The translations under genes and the position numbers were made by a program. Shown one piece after another: positions 15,616 through 24,868 of a stretch of 64,000 bases of DNA (position 1 is the stretch's first letter; each line of letters starts with the position of its first letter). Location of the stretch: contig NZ_JAGIPZ010000009.1 of NCBI RefSeq assembly GCF_017814915.1, positions 124,001 to 188,000 of the forward strand, given 5' to 3'. The notes beneath the pieces are model-generated. The model saw nothing but the letters and a program-made list of their open reading frames with translations, had not been told where the DNA came from and did not search any database. The stretch comes from Herbaspirillum sp. LeCh32-8. Its GTDB lineage: Bacteria; Pseudomonadota; Gammaproteobacteria; Burkholderiales; Burkholderiaceae_D.

Positions 15616-17062
15616 AGCGCCGGGCTCCACGCATGGCCGCTGGCCGTGCTCGCGCAGCCTCTCGCTGCACCTGCTGGGCGTCACCGCCATCGTGCTGGCC
15701 CTGGCCGGCGCGACAGTGGTCGGCACCATCGCCGCCGTACTGCGGTGGGGCCCCGAACTGGCGATGGACCACATGCTGGAAGTCAACGCCGGGCGCGTGA
15801 TCGATGGCCTGAAGTTCGACGCCGACGGCAAGCCCTTCAAGGTGGTCATCAACAACCGGCTGGAAGCCGCCTACGAGGTGCTGAAGAAGGATTGCGTCTA
15901 CCGCGTGCTGGATGCCGACGGCGCGGTGCTGCTGGCCTCCGACGACGCCGCCTCGCCCTATACCCTTCCCGGCGCCGCCTTCGATCCCTTGCAGGAGCGC
16001 CTGAGCCTGACCTTGGACGGCGAGAAGCTGCAGGTCATCACCGAAGCCTTCGAGCACGCCGGCCGCCGCATGTTCGTGCAGGTCATGCGCAGCGACCGGC
16101 TGCAGCGCATCGCGCTGGACAACAATACCCAGCGTGTGCGTTCGCTGACCATCATCGCCGCCATCGTCGGCATGGCGCTGTTCTCCGTCGTCGTCGTGAT
16201 CACGCTGCACCAGCTGCTCAAGCCGCTGCGCCGGGCGGCGGCTGCGGCCTCGGTGATCGATACCGACAATCTCTCGACGCGGCTGTCGCTGCAAGACGTG
16301 CCGCGCGAACTGGCGCCGCTGTTCAATTCGGTCAACCTGGCGCTGGACCGGCTGGAAAAAGGCTACCAGCAGCAGCGCGAGTTCCTCGCCACCGCCGCCC
16401 ACGAGCTGAAGACGCCGCTGGCGCTGATGCGCGGCCAGGTCGAGCTGGACGCATCCGGCGAGCGCCGGATGCTGCTGCAGGACATCGACCAGATGGCGCG
16501 CCAGGTGCACCAGCTGCTGCACCTGGCCGAAGCCAGCGAGCGCAACAACTACCGGATGCTGGACATCGATCCCTACCAGGCGCTGGCCCAGGCCGGCGCC
16601 CAGCTGGAGCGGCTGGCGCAGCGCCGCCGCGTGCGCATCGTGTTCATGGCGGCCGCAGCCAATGCGCCGGCGCTGATCCACGCCGACCCGGGCGCGCTGT
16701 CGGTGCTGTCGAAGAACCTGCTGGAGAACGCCATCCACCACAGCCCCGAAGGCGGCGCGGTGACGATGCATGCGGATGAATATGGATTGTCGGTGCGCGA
16801 CGAGGGCCTGGGCATCCCGCCCGAAGCCATGCCGCACCTGTTCGAGCGCTTCTGGCGCGGCCCGCACCGGCGCGACGACGGCGCCGGACTGGGCTTGTCT
16901 ATCTGCGCCGAGATCGCCCGCGCGCACGGCTGGGAACTGCGGGCGTCCAACGCCCACCGCGGCGCCTTGTTCGAGGTGAGGTTCAAGCCGGCCACGGCTC
17001 ACGCGCCGCAAACCCCGCCGCCAATCCGGCCATCGCTTCCTGAGGGCTACCAGTTGCCGTAG
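15605..17062 (+). CDS. Sensor histidine kinase of the MipA-linked two-component system
   Basis: A 485-residue membrane kinase. TM1 lies near residues 18-40 and TM2 near 178-200, enclosing a periplasmic sensor domain of about 135 residues. HAMP-like linker, then the H-box (ATAAHELKTPLALM), N-box (NLLENAIHHSPEGG), G1 (DEGLGIPPEAM), F-box (LFERFWRG) and G2 (GAGLGLSICAEIA) follow in order. It overlaps the regulator gene by 11 bp, which suggests translational coupling. Its 3' end overlaps the convergent serine-hydrolase gene by 16 bp. The signal is unknown. Confidence 0.94.
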   Translation: MPPEAPGSTHGRWPCSRSLSLHLLGVTAIVLALAGATVVGTIAAVLRWGPELAMDHMLEVNAGRVIDGLKFDADGKPFKVVINNRLEAAYEVLKKDCVYRVLDADGAVLLASDDAASPYTLPGAAFDPLQERLSLTLDGEKLQVITEAFEHAGRRMFVQVMRSDRLQRIALDNNTQRVRSLTIIAAIVGMALFSVVVVITLHQLLKPLRRAAAAASVIDTDNLSTRLSLQDVPRELAPLFNSVNLALDRLEKGYQQQREFLATAAHELKTPLALMRGQVELDASGERRMLLQDIDQMARQVHQLLHLAEASERNNYRMLDIDPYQALAQAGAQLERLAQRRRVRIVFMAAAANAPALIHADPGALSVLSKNLLENAIHHSPEGGAVTMHADEYGLSVRDEGLGIPPEAMPHLFERFWRGPHRRDDGAGLGLSICAEIARAHGWELRASNAHRGALFEVRFKPATAHAPQTPPPIRPSLPEGYQLP

Positions 17063-18339
17063 GTGGCCACCACGCCGCGCCACAGTGCGTCGCGCTCCTG
17101 GCCGAAGTGGTTGCCGCTGGCGTCGCCCGATGCCTCCTTGCCCACGCCCATGTGCACCATCACCAACTTGCGTTCCGGATCGACGAAGATGGCCTGGCCG
17201 TAGATGCCCAGCAAGGCGAAGCGGCGCGAACCGCCCGGCATGATCCAGGTCTGCAGGCCATAGCCGAAATAGGTGGCGCCGTGGCTGTCGACCATGGTCC
17301 CGGGCCGGAACGACGGCGGCTGGCGCGCGGCGTCGGTCATGTCGAGCAGGTGTTCACGGCTTACCACCTGGCGCCCGTTGGCCACGCCGTCATCGGCCAG
17401 CATCATGCCCAGGCGGGCATAGTCGTAGACGATGGCATTGAAGCCGCCGGCGGCGATCGGCTCGCGGTCGACCGGATTGAGCAGCCACGATGCCGTCGCC
17501 GCTGCACCGATGGGCTGCCAGATCTGTTCCCCTATCCACCGGCACAAACCCTGGCCGGTCGCCGCTTCCAGCACCAACCCCAGCACCATTGTCTGGGCCC
17601 CGGCGTAGTTGAAGCGCGCACCCTCGGGATCGGCGCGCTCGGTGACGCTGAGCGCCGCCTGCAGCGCGCCTTGCCGATGCAGCACCGCGTTGACGCGGGC
17701 GCGGTCGTCGTTGGGCGTGTAATCCTCCACGAAGCGCGCGCCCGAGGCCATGCGCATCAGATTGATCAAGCGGGTGCCGCCATACAGCGAACCCTGCAAC
17801 GCCGGCAGGTAGTCTTGCGCCAGGTCGTCCAGCGAACGGATCTTGCCCTCCTCCAGCGCGCGCATGATGCCCAGCGCGACGATGGTCTTGCCCATGGAGT
17901 TGGAGAGCATGCGCATCTCCGGCGTGCGGTCGTAGTTGTAACGCTCGGCGACGATGCGGCCGTCCTTGATCACCACCACCGCGGTAGCGCGCTGGCGCTG
18001 CATGTAATCGTCAAGAGAATAGCTGCCGCCGCGGAAGCGGTAGCGGATGTCGGTCTGCGGCTCGGCCTTCTCCAATGTGCTCGGATGATCCGACGGCGGC
18101 TGCGTGCATGAAGGCGCGATGCGGTCCATCGCGCTGAAGGAGCCGACGATATAGCGCTGCTGGTAAGCCTGCGCCAGGTTGGGCGCGCGCGGGTAGCCTG
18201 CATCACGCCCCAGCGCCTGTTCGTCGGGCGCTGCCATGACGCCGGTGCAGGCCGCCGCCAGCAGCGCCGGCGGCACCAGCGACACCAGGCGCCGCCATGC
18301 AGACAACACGTTGGTCCCCGAAGCGTTCTTGCGTTTCAT
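17047..18339 (-). CDS. Secreted serine hydrolase, class C beta-lactamase / EstB-NylB fold
   Basis: A 430-residue protein with an export signal (basic start, LVSLVPPALLAAACTGVMAAPDE). The signal contains LAAAC, so a lipoprotein is possible. The catalytic SxxK motif is SMGK (in LSNSMGKTIVALGIM). The second motif is FNYAGAQT, a YAG instead of the YxN of true class C beta-lactamases, as in EstB esterases and 6-aminohexanoate-dimer hydrolases; GARFVEDYTPNDD also fits that group. Substrate unknown: an ester, amide or peptide is likely, and beta-lactam resistance should not be assumed. GGGGAGA supports the start at 18339. Confidence 0.85.
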   Translation of the reverse strand: MKRKNASGTNVLSAWRRLVSLVPPALLAAACTGVMAAPDEQALGRDAGYPRAPNLAQAYQQRYIVGSFSAMDRIAPSCTQPPSDHPSTLEKAEPQTDIRYRFRGGSYSLDDYMQRQRATAVVVIKDGRIVAERYNYDRTPEMRMLSNSMGKTIVALGIMRALEEGKIRSLDDLAQDYLPALQGSLYGGTRLINLMRMASGARFVEDYTPNDDRARVNAVLHRQGALQAALSVTERADPEGARFNYAGAQTMVLGLVLEAATGQGLCRWIGEQIWQPIGAAATASWLLNPVDREPIAAGGFNAIVYDYARLGMMLADDGVANGRQVVSREHLLDMTDAARQPPSFRPGTMVDSHGATYFGYGLQTWIMPGGSRRFALLGIYGQAIFVDPERKLVMVHMGVGKEASGDASGNHFGQERDALWRGVVATYGNW

Positions 18340-18414
18340 ATCTCCCCGCATGCGATGTGATCGATGTGACGCGATAGTGCCTGCGCCCTCTGACAAAGCA
18401 CTGACGCGCGCCAT

Positions 18415-18439
18415 GAAAAATGGCGCCCGCAGGCGCCAT
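18415..18439 (-). terminator. Rho-independent terminator of the chemoreceptor gene
   Basis: On the minus strand ATGGCGCC-TGCG-GGCGCCAT, a perfect 8-bp stem with a 4-nt loop, is followed by TTTT, 22 bp past the stop codon at 18461. Confidence 0.85.
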
Positions 18440-18460
18440 GGTTCCGGATCATCGGCAGGC

Positions 18461-20074
18461 TCAGTCGCGCGCGGCCAGCTGGTTGGTCGGCGTAATGTCG
18501 ATCTCGCGTCGCGCCGGCTGCTCGCCCGGCTGCAGCGTGAAGATGCTGACCACGCGCGTGAGCGTGTCGGCCTGGTTCTGCATCGAGGCCGCCGCTGCGG
18601 CAGCCTCTTCCACCAGCGCGGCGTTCTGTTGCGTCACTTGGTCCATCTGGGTGATGGCATGGTTGATCTGCTCGATGCCGCTGGTCTGCTCGGCGCTGGC
18701 GGCGCTGATCTCGGCCACGATATCGGTCACGCGGCGCACGCTGGAGACCACTTCGGTCATGGTCGCGCCGGCCTGCTCGACCAGCTTGCTGCCGGTGTCG
18801 ACCTTGGACACGGAGTCGTCGATCAGGGTCTTGATTTCTTTCGCCGCCGACGCCGAACGTTGCGCCAGCGAGCGCACCTCGGAGGCCACCACCGCAAAGC
18901 CGCGGCCCTGTTCGCCGGCGCGCGCTGCTTCCACCGCCGCGTTCAGCGCCAGGATGTTGGTCTGGAACGCAATGCCGTCGATCACGCTGATGATGTCGAC
19001 GATCTTGCGCGACGACTCGTTGATGGCGCCCATGGTATCGACCACCTGGCTCACCACGCCGCCGCCCTGCTCGGCCACCTCAGAGGCGGACACCGCCAGC
19101 TGGCTGGCCTGGCGCGCGTTGTCGGCATTCTGGCGCACGGTGGAGATCAACTCTTCCATGGCCGACGCGGTCTCTTCCAGCGAACTGGCCTGCTCCTCGG
19201 TACGCGAGGACAAGTCGAGGTTGCCGGCGGCGATTTCCGCCGAGGCGGTGGTGATGGTGTCGGTGCCGCTGCGCACGTTGCTGACGATGCCGCGCAGGCT
19301 GCTATTCATGTCCTTCAAGGACTGCAGCAGCTGGCCGGTCTCATCCTTGGATTTCACCTGCACGTCGCTGGACAGATCGCCTTCGGCCACACGACGCGAG
19401 ATGCTCACCGCCGTGTCCAACGGACGCGTGATGCCCACCGTCAGGTAACGCGCGCAGACCACGCCCAAGAGCAGGATCAATCCTTCCAGCACCAGGATCA
19501 GCGTGCGGCTCTTGGCGGCGATCACGTCGATCTCCTGCGCGGTCTCGTCGATCTCCTTGCGCTGCAACTCCACCAGCTCGCGCATCGCGTCCTGATAGGC
19601 ATTGGAGGCCGGCACGAAGACCTTGTCCAAGATGCGCGCGGCCTCCTCGGCATTGCCGGCGGCCTTGGCCTTGTTGATCTCGTCGCGCGAGGAGAGGTAG
19701 AGCTTGCGCTGGTCGCTGATCTTCTGGAACAGCGCTTTTTCCTGCGGCGTGCTCAACAGTGCCTCGACCTTCTTCTGGTACTCGCCGGAACTCTTGGAGG
19801 AGGCTGCCGCCTCTTCGGCGAAATACGGGCCCAGCGCCGGGTCGTTGCTCTTGGCGATGGCGATGGTGCGGCGGATGCCGGCGGCCAGGTTGGAATACCA
19901 GTCGGCCATCAGGCGCTCGGTCTTCAGCGGCTCGTCCATCATCTCGCGCGTGGCGGCCGATACGTTCTCCAGGCGCCACAGGCCGATGCCGGCGATGACG
20001 ATGGAGAAGGTAAGAATGAGGGCAAAGCCCAGCGTGAGGCGTTTGCCAATTTTCATGTTGCCGATGAAATTCAT
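18461..20074 (-). CDS. Methyl-accepting chemotaxis protein
   Basis: A 537-residue receptor. TM1 is at residues about 13-32, a four-helix-bundle periplasmic domain spans about 33-190, TM2 is about 191-212, then a HAMP domain ([15 protein letters not shown]) and the cytoplasmic signalling rod. The conserved hairpin tip reads [20 protein letters not shown], and methylation-region glutamates lie in [20 protein letters not shown]. It should signal through CheA/CheW. There is no C-terminal CheR/CheB-tethering pentapeptide (it ends QLAARD). It stands alone with its own terminator; the ligand is unknown. Confidence 0.93.
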   Translation of the reverse strand: MNFIGNMKIGKRLTLGFALILTFSIVIAGIGLWRLENVSAATREMMDEPLKTERLMADWYSNLAAGIRRTIAIAKSNDPALGPYFAEEAAASSKSSGEYQKKVEALLSTPQEKALFQKISDQRKLYLSSRDEINKAKAAGNAEEAARILDKVFVPASNAYQDAMRELVELQRKEIDETAQEIDVIAAKSRTLILVLEGLILLLGVVCARYLTVGITRPLDTAVSISRRVAEGDLSSDVQVKSKDETGQLLQSLKDMNSSLRGIVSNVRSGTDTITTASAEIAAGNLDLSSRTEEQASSLEETASAMEELISTVRQNADNARQASQLAVSASEVAEQGGGVVSQVVDTMGAINESSRKIVDIISVIDGIAFQTNILALNAAVEAARAGEQGRGFAVVASEVRSLAQRSASAAKEIKTLIDDSVSKVDTGSKLVEQAGATMTEVVSSVRRVTDIVAEISAASAEQTSGIEQINHAITQMDQVTQQNAALVEEAAAAAASMQNQADTLTRVVSIFTLQPGEQPARREIDITPTNQLAARD

Positions 20075-20311
20075 GTCGTAAGTCCCTGTGTCGCGCGCCT
20101 TTGCGGCGTCGCCATTTTCTTGTGTTGGTGCTGATCCTGCAGCGTCTGGTGCTTGTTATTGTTTTATCTACATTCACCTGCGCGAACATAGAGTTGCACT
20201 ATGGCACGCGGCGGATGAAGGAACAAGAAAGCTAAACGAGGAACAGGCGCCCATTGCGCCCTTACTTCGCCATTGCGTCAAAAAGCCTGCAATTGGCCTG
20301 GCATGCGGGAC

Positions 20312-21739
20312 TCAGCCGGCGGGATTGCTTGAACTTTTGCCAAGAAGCTCACCCATGGCGCGGTAAAAGCGTTCGTCGGCCAGCAAGCCGACATTGAAGC
20401 GCGACCATGGCACCTGCTCGTCAGTGTCCAGCCGGAAAATGCTACCCGGAGCCAGCACGATGTTGCGCGCCATCAGGCCTTGAGCCAGTGCCTTGGCGTC
20501 GTCGAATTGCGGAAAGCGCGCCCACAGATACATCGATTGCTGCGGCGTGCAAAAGAGCTCCGCGCCGAGCTGTTCCAGCAGGTGGCGCGCGTGATCGGTA
20601 GCATGCGTGAGGCGGTCGCGCAGACGCGCGGTGTGACGGCTGAAATGGCCGTCCGAAAGAATCACGTCCAGCGTGCGCTCGCAGTACTCGGAGCTGGAGA
20701 CGTGCACCAGCATCTTGATGTCGGCCAGGTCGCTGGCGAGATCGCGGTGGCAGGCGATAAAGCCCACGCGCAAGGCCGCCGATACCGACTTCGAAAAGCT
20801 GCCGATGTAGATCGTGCGGCGCAGCTGATCCAGCGTGGAAATACGTGCGGCGGTAGCCGGCTTGAAATCGGCGAAGGCGTCGTTCTCGACGATGACGGCG
20901 TTGTAGCGTTCGGCCAGCTGCAGGATCTTGTGGGCCTTGTGCGGCGAGGTGTCGGAGGCGGTCGGATTGTGCGCCAGCGACTGCGTGAAGAACAGCGGCG
21001 GCTTGCCCGGCAGCTTCAGCTCGCGCTCCAGCGCATCGACGTCCGGCCCGTCGGCCAGGCGCGGGATGCCGACGATACGCGCGCCGGACAGCTTCAGCTT
21101 CCCGTACAGCATGTAGTAGCCGGGCTCGTCGACCAACACGCGATCGCCGGGCCGGATGAAGTTGCGGATCACGATGTCCAGCGCCTGGTTGGCGCCGTGG
21201 GTCAGCACGATCTGCCCGGTGGCCGCCTCGATGCCATGCTGCGCCAGCTTGTGCGCCAGGTGCTGGCGCAGCGGCAGGTAACCGAAGCGGCTGCCGTAGC
21301 CGAACAGCGCGCCGATGCCGGTGCGCACCACCTTCTGGTGGAACTTGTCCAGGCGCACATCGTTGAGCCACTCCAGCGGCGGAAAACCGTCACCCAGGCG
21401 CAGGTGCGCGGGATCGCTCTTCAACTGTTCGCGCATCAGCCACACCACGTCCATGGCGCGACTCAGCGAACCTTCATCGTCTTCCTGCAACTGCGGCGGC
21501 GCCGCGCACACGAAGAAGCCGGAACCGCGACGCGGCTCGACCACGCCCAGCGCGGTCAGCTCGTCGAACACGTTGACGATGGTGTTCTTGGCGCAGTCAT
21601 GCCGGGTCGCCATGTCGCGTATCGACGGCAGGCGACTGCCCGGCGGATGGACGCCCTCTTCGATCTGTCGGCGTATCAGTTGCACCAGCCGCGCGGTCAG
21701 CGTGCCGCCGCTGCGGTTGGCGTGGGTTTCGGTGGCCAT
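20312..21739 (-). CDS. MocR-type regulator (GntR helix-turn-helix plus aminotransferase domain)
   Basis: A 475-residue fusion. Residues 10-80 form a GntR winged helix (LIRRQIEEGVHPPGSRLPSIRDMA, NTIVNVFDELTALGVVEPRRGSG read in parts). Residues about 110-470 are a fold-type I aminotransferase domain with the PLP lysine in IGSFSKSVSAALRVGF and the motifs VDEPGYY and HNPTASDTSP. Such proteins bind PLP, often together with an amine or amino acid, and usually regulate the neighbouring gene. It is divergent from the HMG-CoA reductase gene, and the gap contains three GGTACA-type sites, so that gene is the likely target. Confidence 0.93.
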   Translation of the reverse strand: MATETHANRSGGTLTARLVQLIRRQIEEGVHPPGSRLPSIRDMATRHDCAKNTIVNVFDELTALGVVEPRRGSGFFVCAAPPQLQEDDEGSLSRAMDVVWLMREQLKSDPAHLRLGDGFPPLEWLNDVRLDKFHQKVVRTGIGALFGYGSRFGYLPLRQHLAHKLAQHGIEAATGQIVLTHGANQALDIVIRNFIRPGDRVLVDEPGYYMLYGKLKLSGARIVGIPRLADGPDVDALERELKLPGKPPLFFTQSLAHNPTASDTSPHKAHKILQLAERYNAVIVENDAFADFKPATAARISTLDQLRRTIYIGSFSKSVSAALRVGFIACHRDLASDLADIKMLVHVSSSEYCERTLDVILSDGHFSRHTARLRDRLTHATDHARHLLEQLGAELFCTPQQSMYLWARFPQFDDAKALAQGLMARNIVLAPGSIFRLDTDEQVPWSRFNVGLLADERFYRAMGELLGKSSSNPAG

Positions 21740-21786
21740 GGTCTCTTCCGTTGATTTTTATTGTTGCATCGCAAAGCGATTGTCCT

Positions 21787-21838
21787 GGGTACAGCGCTAG
21801 CACTGTTGGCAGAAACTGTACCCATTTGAATTGGTACA
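21787..21838. promoter_or_regulatory. Candidate MocR operator between mocR and the HMG-CoA reductase gene
   Basis: GGGTACAG (21787-21794) and CTGTACCC (21816-21823) are perfect inverted copies with centres 29 bp apart. A third copy, GGTACA, lies at 21833-21838 in the same orientation as the first. MocR-type proteins commonly use repeated half-sites in the divergent promoter. The positions, about 50-100 bp from each start codon, fit control of both genes. Confidence 0.6.
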
Positions 21839-21932
21839 CGCTTGCTATTCTGCTTCAAATTCAGCGCCATGAGCGCATGACGCGCTCAACAAGCATCCCG
21901 CCACATCCAACGATAAAGAGAGACCCGCACCG

Positions 21933-23246
21933 ATGAGCAATACCGCGCCGACTTCCCCCGATTCCGCCGATTCCCGCCTGCCCGGCTTTCGCTCCTTCAC
22001 GCCCGAACAACGCCTGGCCGAAGTGTCCCGCCTGGCCGGGCTCGACGCTGCAGAGCAAACCCTGATCGGCCAGCCCGGCGCGCTGCCGCTGGCCACCGCC
22101 AACGGCATGATCGAGAACGTAGTCGGCACCTTCCAGCTGCCGCTGGGCGTGGCCGGCTACTTCCAGTTGAACGGCCGCGACGTGCTGGTGCCGATGGCGG
22201 TGGAAGAACCGTCGGTAGTGGCCGCCGCCTCCTTCATGGCCAAGCTGATCCGCGACTGCGGCGGCTTCCAGACCTCCAGCAGCGCGCCGCTGATGCGCGC
22301 CCAGATCCAGTTGATCGGCGTCACCGATCCGCACGGCGCGCGCCTGGCCATCCTGAAGGAAAAACAGGCCATCCTCGACATCGCCAACAGCCGCGACCAG
22401 TTGTTGAACAAACTGGGCGGCGGTTGCCGCGACATCGAAGTGCACGTCTTCCCCAACACCCGCCGCGGCGCGATGGTGGTCACGCACCTGATCGTCGACG
22501 TGCGCGACGCGATGGGCGCCAACACCGTCAACACCATGGCCGAGGCGGTGGCGCCGCATATCGAGAAGATCACCGGCGGCAAGGTGCGCCTGCGCATTCT
22601 CTCCAACCTGGCCGACCTGCGCCTGGCGCGCGCGCGCGTGAAGGTCTCGGCCAAGGTGTTGGGAACCGAGCAGTACAGCGGCGAGGAAGTCATCAACGGC
22701 ATCGTCGACGCCTATGAATTTGCCGCCGTCGACCCCTACCGCGCGGCCACCCACAACAAGGGCATCATGAACGGCATCGACCCGGTGATCGTCGCCACCG
22801 GCAACGACTGGCGCGCGGTGGAAGCCGGCGCCCACGCCTACGCCAGCCGCAATGGCCACTACACCTCGCTGACGCATTGGGAAATCGCTGCCGACGGCGA
22901 CCTGGTGGGCACGCTGGAAGTCCCGATGCCGGTCGGCCTGGTCGGCGGCGCCACCAAGACCCACCCGGCGGCGCGCGCGGCGCTGAAGATCCTCAAGGTG
23001 CAAAGCGCCCAGGAGCTGGCCGAGGTCGCGGTCGCCGTCGGCCTGGCGCAGAACATGGCGGCGCTGCGCGCGCTGGCCACCGAAGGCATCCAGCGCGGCC
23101 ACATGGCCCTGCACGCGCGCAACATCGCGCTGGCGGCCGGCGCCAACCCGGAGGAAATGGATTGGCTGGTGCAGCAGATGGTGGCCAAGCACGACGTGCG
23201 GGTGGACTACGCCGCGCAACTGCTGGCGCAAAAGCGCGCACAATAA
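21933..23246 (+). CDS. mvaA: Hydroxymethylglutaryl-CoA reductase, class II (degradative type)
   Basis: A 437-residue enzyme closely resembling the Pseudomonas mevalonii enzyme, which oxidises mevalonate to HMG-CoA with NAD+ and CoA. The catalytic set is visible with a constant +9 offset to that protein as I remember it: E92 in [12 protein letters not shown]276 in HNKGIMNG, D292 in ATGND and H390 in [11 protein letters not shown]155 matches the aspartate (D146) linked to NAD(H) over NADP(H) preference. DAMGANTVN is the dinucleotide-binding motif. Isoprenoids here are made by the MEP pathway (ispD/ispF at 5.4-6.7 kb), so a catabolic role is likely. No HMG-CoA lyase gene is adjacent. Confidence 0.95.
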   Translation: MSNTAPTSPDSADSRLPGFRSFTPEQRLAEVSRLAGLDAAEQTLIGQPGALPLATANGMIENVVGTFQLPLGVAGYFQLNGRDVLVPMAVEEPSVVAAASFMAKLIRDCGGFQTSSSAPLMRAQIQLIGVTDPHGARLAILKEKQAILDIANSRDQLLNKLGGGCRDIEVHVFPNTRRGAMVVTHLIVDVRDAMGANTVNTMAEAVAPHIEKITGGKVRLRILSNLADLRLARARVKVSAKVLGTEQYSGEEVINGIVDAYEFAAVDPYRAATHNKGIMNGIDPVIVATGNDWRAVEAGAHAYASRNGHYTSLTHWEIAADGDLVGTLEVPMPVGLVGGATKTHPAARAALKILKVQSAQELAEVAVAVGLAQNMAALRALATEGIQRGHMALHARNIALAAGANPEEMDWLVQQMVAKHDVRVDYAAQLLAQKRAQ

Positions 23247-23270
23247 GCCGGCCCGCACAAGACGGCAACT

Positions 23271-23300
23271 GATGCACCCAAGCAGCAGATGCACCCAAGC
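23271..23300 (+). repeat. Short direct repeat between mvaA and the binding-protein gene
   Basis: GATGCACCCAAGC occurs at 23271-23283 and again at 23288-23300. It lies in the 98-bp gap between two likely cotranscribed genes. Meaning unknown; it may be a slippage product. Confidence 0.6.
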
Positions 23301-23344
23301 GCCGCCATCAGGCGGCCGATAAAAATCAGACAGGAGACAGCACC

Positions 23345-24577
23345 ATGAACAAACCCACACTGCGCGGCAAGACGCCACGCCTGCTCGCAGCATCGCTGGC
23401 TGTCGCCGGCGCCCTCGCCTGCGCCGCCGGCGCCCAGGCGCAGGTGTCCAACGACACCGTGCGCATCGGCTTCATCACCGACATGTCCGGCCCCTATGCC
23501 GACACCGACGGCGCCGGCGGCCTGGAGGCGATCCGCATGGCGGTGGCCGACTACGGCGGCAAGGTGCTGGGCAAGCCGATCGAAGTGATGTCGGCCGACC
23601 ACCAGAACAAGGCCGACATCGCCGCCACCCGCGCCCGCGAGTGGGCCGACGAACGCGGCCTGGACATGCTGGTGGGCGGCGTCAACTCGGCCACCGCGCT
23701 GGCGATGAACAAGGTGATGGCGGAGAAGAAGCGCGTCTACATCAACATCGGCGCCGGCAGCGCGCGCCTGACCAATGAGGAATGCACGCCCTACACCGTG
23801 CACTATGAATACGACACCGTGGCCCTGGCCAAGGGCACCGGCATGGCGGTGTTGAAGCAAGGCGGCAAGTCGTGGTATTTCCTGGAGGCCGACTACGCCT
23901 TCGGCCGCGCGCTGGCCACCGACACCGCCGCCGTGGTCAAGGCCAACGGCGGCACCGTGGTGGGCTCGGTGAAGCACCCGCTGTTCGCCTCCGACATGTC
24001 GTCCTTCCTGCTGCAGGCGCAGGCGTCGAAGGCGCAGATCCTGGGCCTGGCCAATGCCGGCGACGACACCGTCAATGCCATCAAGGCGGCCAAGGAATTC
24101 GGCATCACCAAGACCATGAAGCTGGTCGGCCTCTTGATGGTGATCAACGACATCCACGCGCTGGGCCTGGCCAACGCCGAGGGCCTGATGATGACCGACA
24201 GCTGGTACTGGGACAAGGATGAGGCCTCGCGCAAGTTTGCCAACCGCTTCTTCCTGAAGATGAAGAAGATGCCCAGCACCCACCAGGCCGCCGCCTACTC
24301 CGCCACCACCACCTACCTGAAGGCGGTGCAAGCGGCCGGCACCGACGACTCGACCAAGGTCATGGCGCAGCTGAAGAAGAGCAAGATCGACGACTTCTAC
24401 AACAAGGGCTACATCCGCGCCGACGGCCGCAACATCCACGACATGTACCTCTACCAGGTGAAGTCGCCGGCCGAGTCGAAGAAGCCCTGGGACTACCTGA
24501 AGCTCCTGGAAACCATCCCGGGCGAGCAGGCGTTCACCACCGTGGCGGAGTCGAAGTGCAGCTTGCTGAAGCAATAA
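23345..24577 (+). CDS. LivK-like ABC transporter substrate-binding protein (orphan)
   Basis: A 410-residue periplasmic protein with a signal peptide (LLAASLAVAGALACAAGAQA, cleavage before QVSND) and a Peripla_BP_6 / branched-chain-amino-acid-type binding fold: VRIGFITDMSGPYAD, DHQNKADIAATRAREW, GGVNSATALAMNKVM and a C-terminal KCSLLKQ. It follows mvaA by 98 bp with AGGAGA before its ATG. No permease or ATPase genes accompany it, so it must share one encoded elsewhere, possibly the liv system at 31-36 kb. Ligand unknown; small carboxylates are as likely as amino acids in this family. Confidence 0.88.
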   Translation: MNKPTLRGKTPRLLAASLAVAGALACAAGAQAQVSNDTVRIGFITDMSGPYADTDGAGGLEAIRMAVADYGGKVLGKPIEVMSADHQNKADIAATRAREWADERGLDMLVGGVNSATALAMNKVMAEKKRVYINIGAGSARLTNEECTPYTVHYEYDTVALAKGTGMAVLKQGGKSWYFLEADYAFGRALATDTAAVVKANGGTVVGSVKHPLFASDMSSFLLQAQASKAQILGLANAGDDTVNAIKAAKEFGITKTMKLVGLLMVINDIHALGLANAEGLMMTDSWYWDKDEASRKFANRFFLKMKKMPSTHQAAAYSATTTYLKAVQAAGTDDSTKVMAQLKKSKIDDFYNKGYIRADGRNIHDMYLYQVKSPAESKKPWDYLKLLETIPGEQAFTTVAESKCSLLKQ

Positions 24578-24620
24578 GGCAGTCGGCACGCTGAACAGGC
24601 GTTCATTGATACGCGACGGA

Positions 24621-24653
24621 CGACGCTGGGTCCCTGCTTTCGCAGGGACGACA
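24621..24653 (-). repeat. REP-like palindromic repeat, copy 1 (inverted relative to copies 2 and 3)
   Basis: Read on the minus strand it has the same layout as the other copies: TGTCG, a GTCCCTGC-GAAA-GCAGGGAC-type stem closed by a GAAA tetraloop, then CCAGCGTCG. Its stem differs from the other copies by compensatory changes (CCTGC with CCC in place of TCC), which suggests selection on the hairpin. Confidence 0.75.
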
Positions 24654-24700
24654 CGAAAGAGGTGGCTTGAACCCACGACTGCACGATCCCCGCCCCTTTC

Positions 24701-24733
24701 TGTCGTTCCTGCGAAAGCAGGAACCCAGTGTCG
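24701..24733 (+). repeat. REP-like palindromic repeat, copy 2
   Basis: TGTCG followed by the 8-bp stem GTTCCTGC-GAAA-GCAGGAAC and then CCAGTGTCG. It faces copy 1 head-to-head about 50 bp away. Confidence 0.75.
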
Positions 24734-24835
24734 TTCACCCAAGCCGGCACAAGCTCCCCTGACCAAAACATCGCCCGGCCTTACGATGCCGCAAGACCGA
24801 ACTTGAACACCTGACGGCTCAAACCACCGCCTCCT

Positions 24836-24868
24836 TGTCGTTCCTGCGAAAGCAGGAACCCAGCGTCG
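24836..24868 (+). repeat. REP-like palindromic repeat, copy 3
   Basis: Nearly identical to copy 2 (same stem and GAAA loop, tail CCAGCGTCG) and in the same orientation, 102 bp after it ends. Confidence 0.75.
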
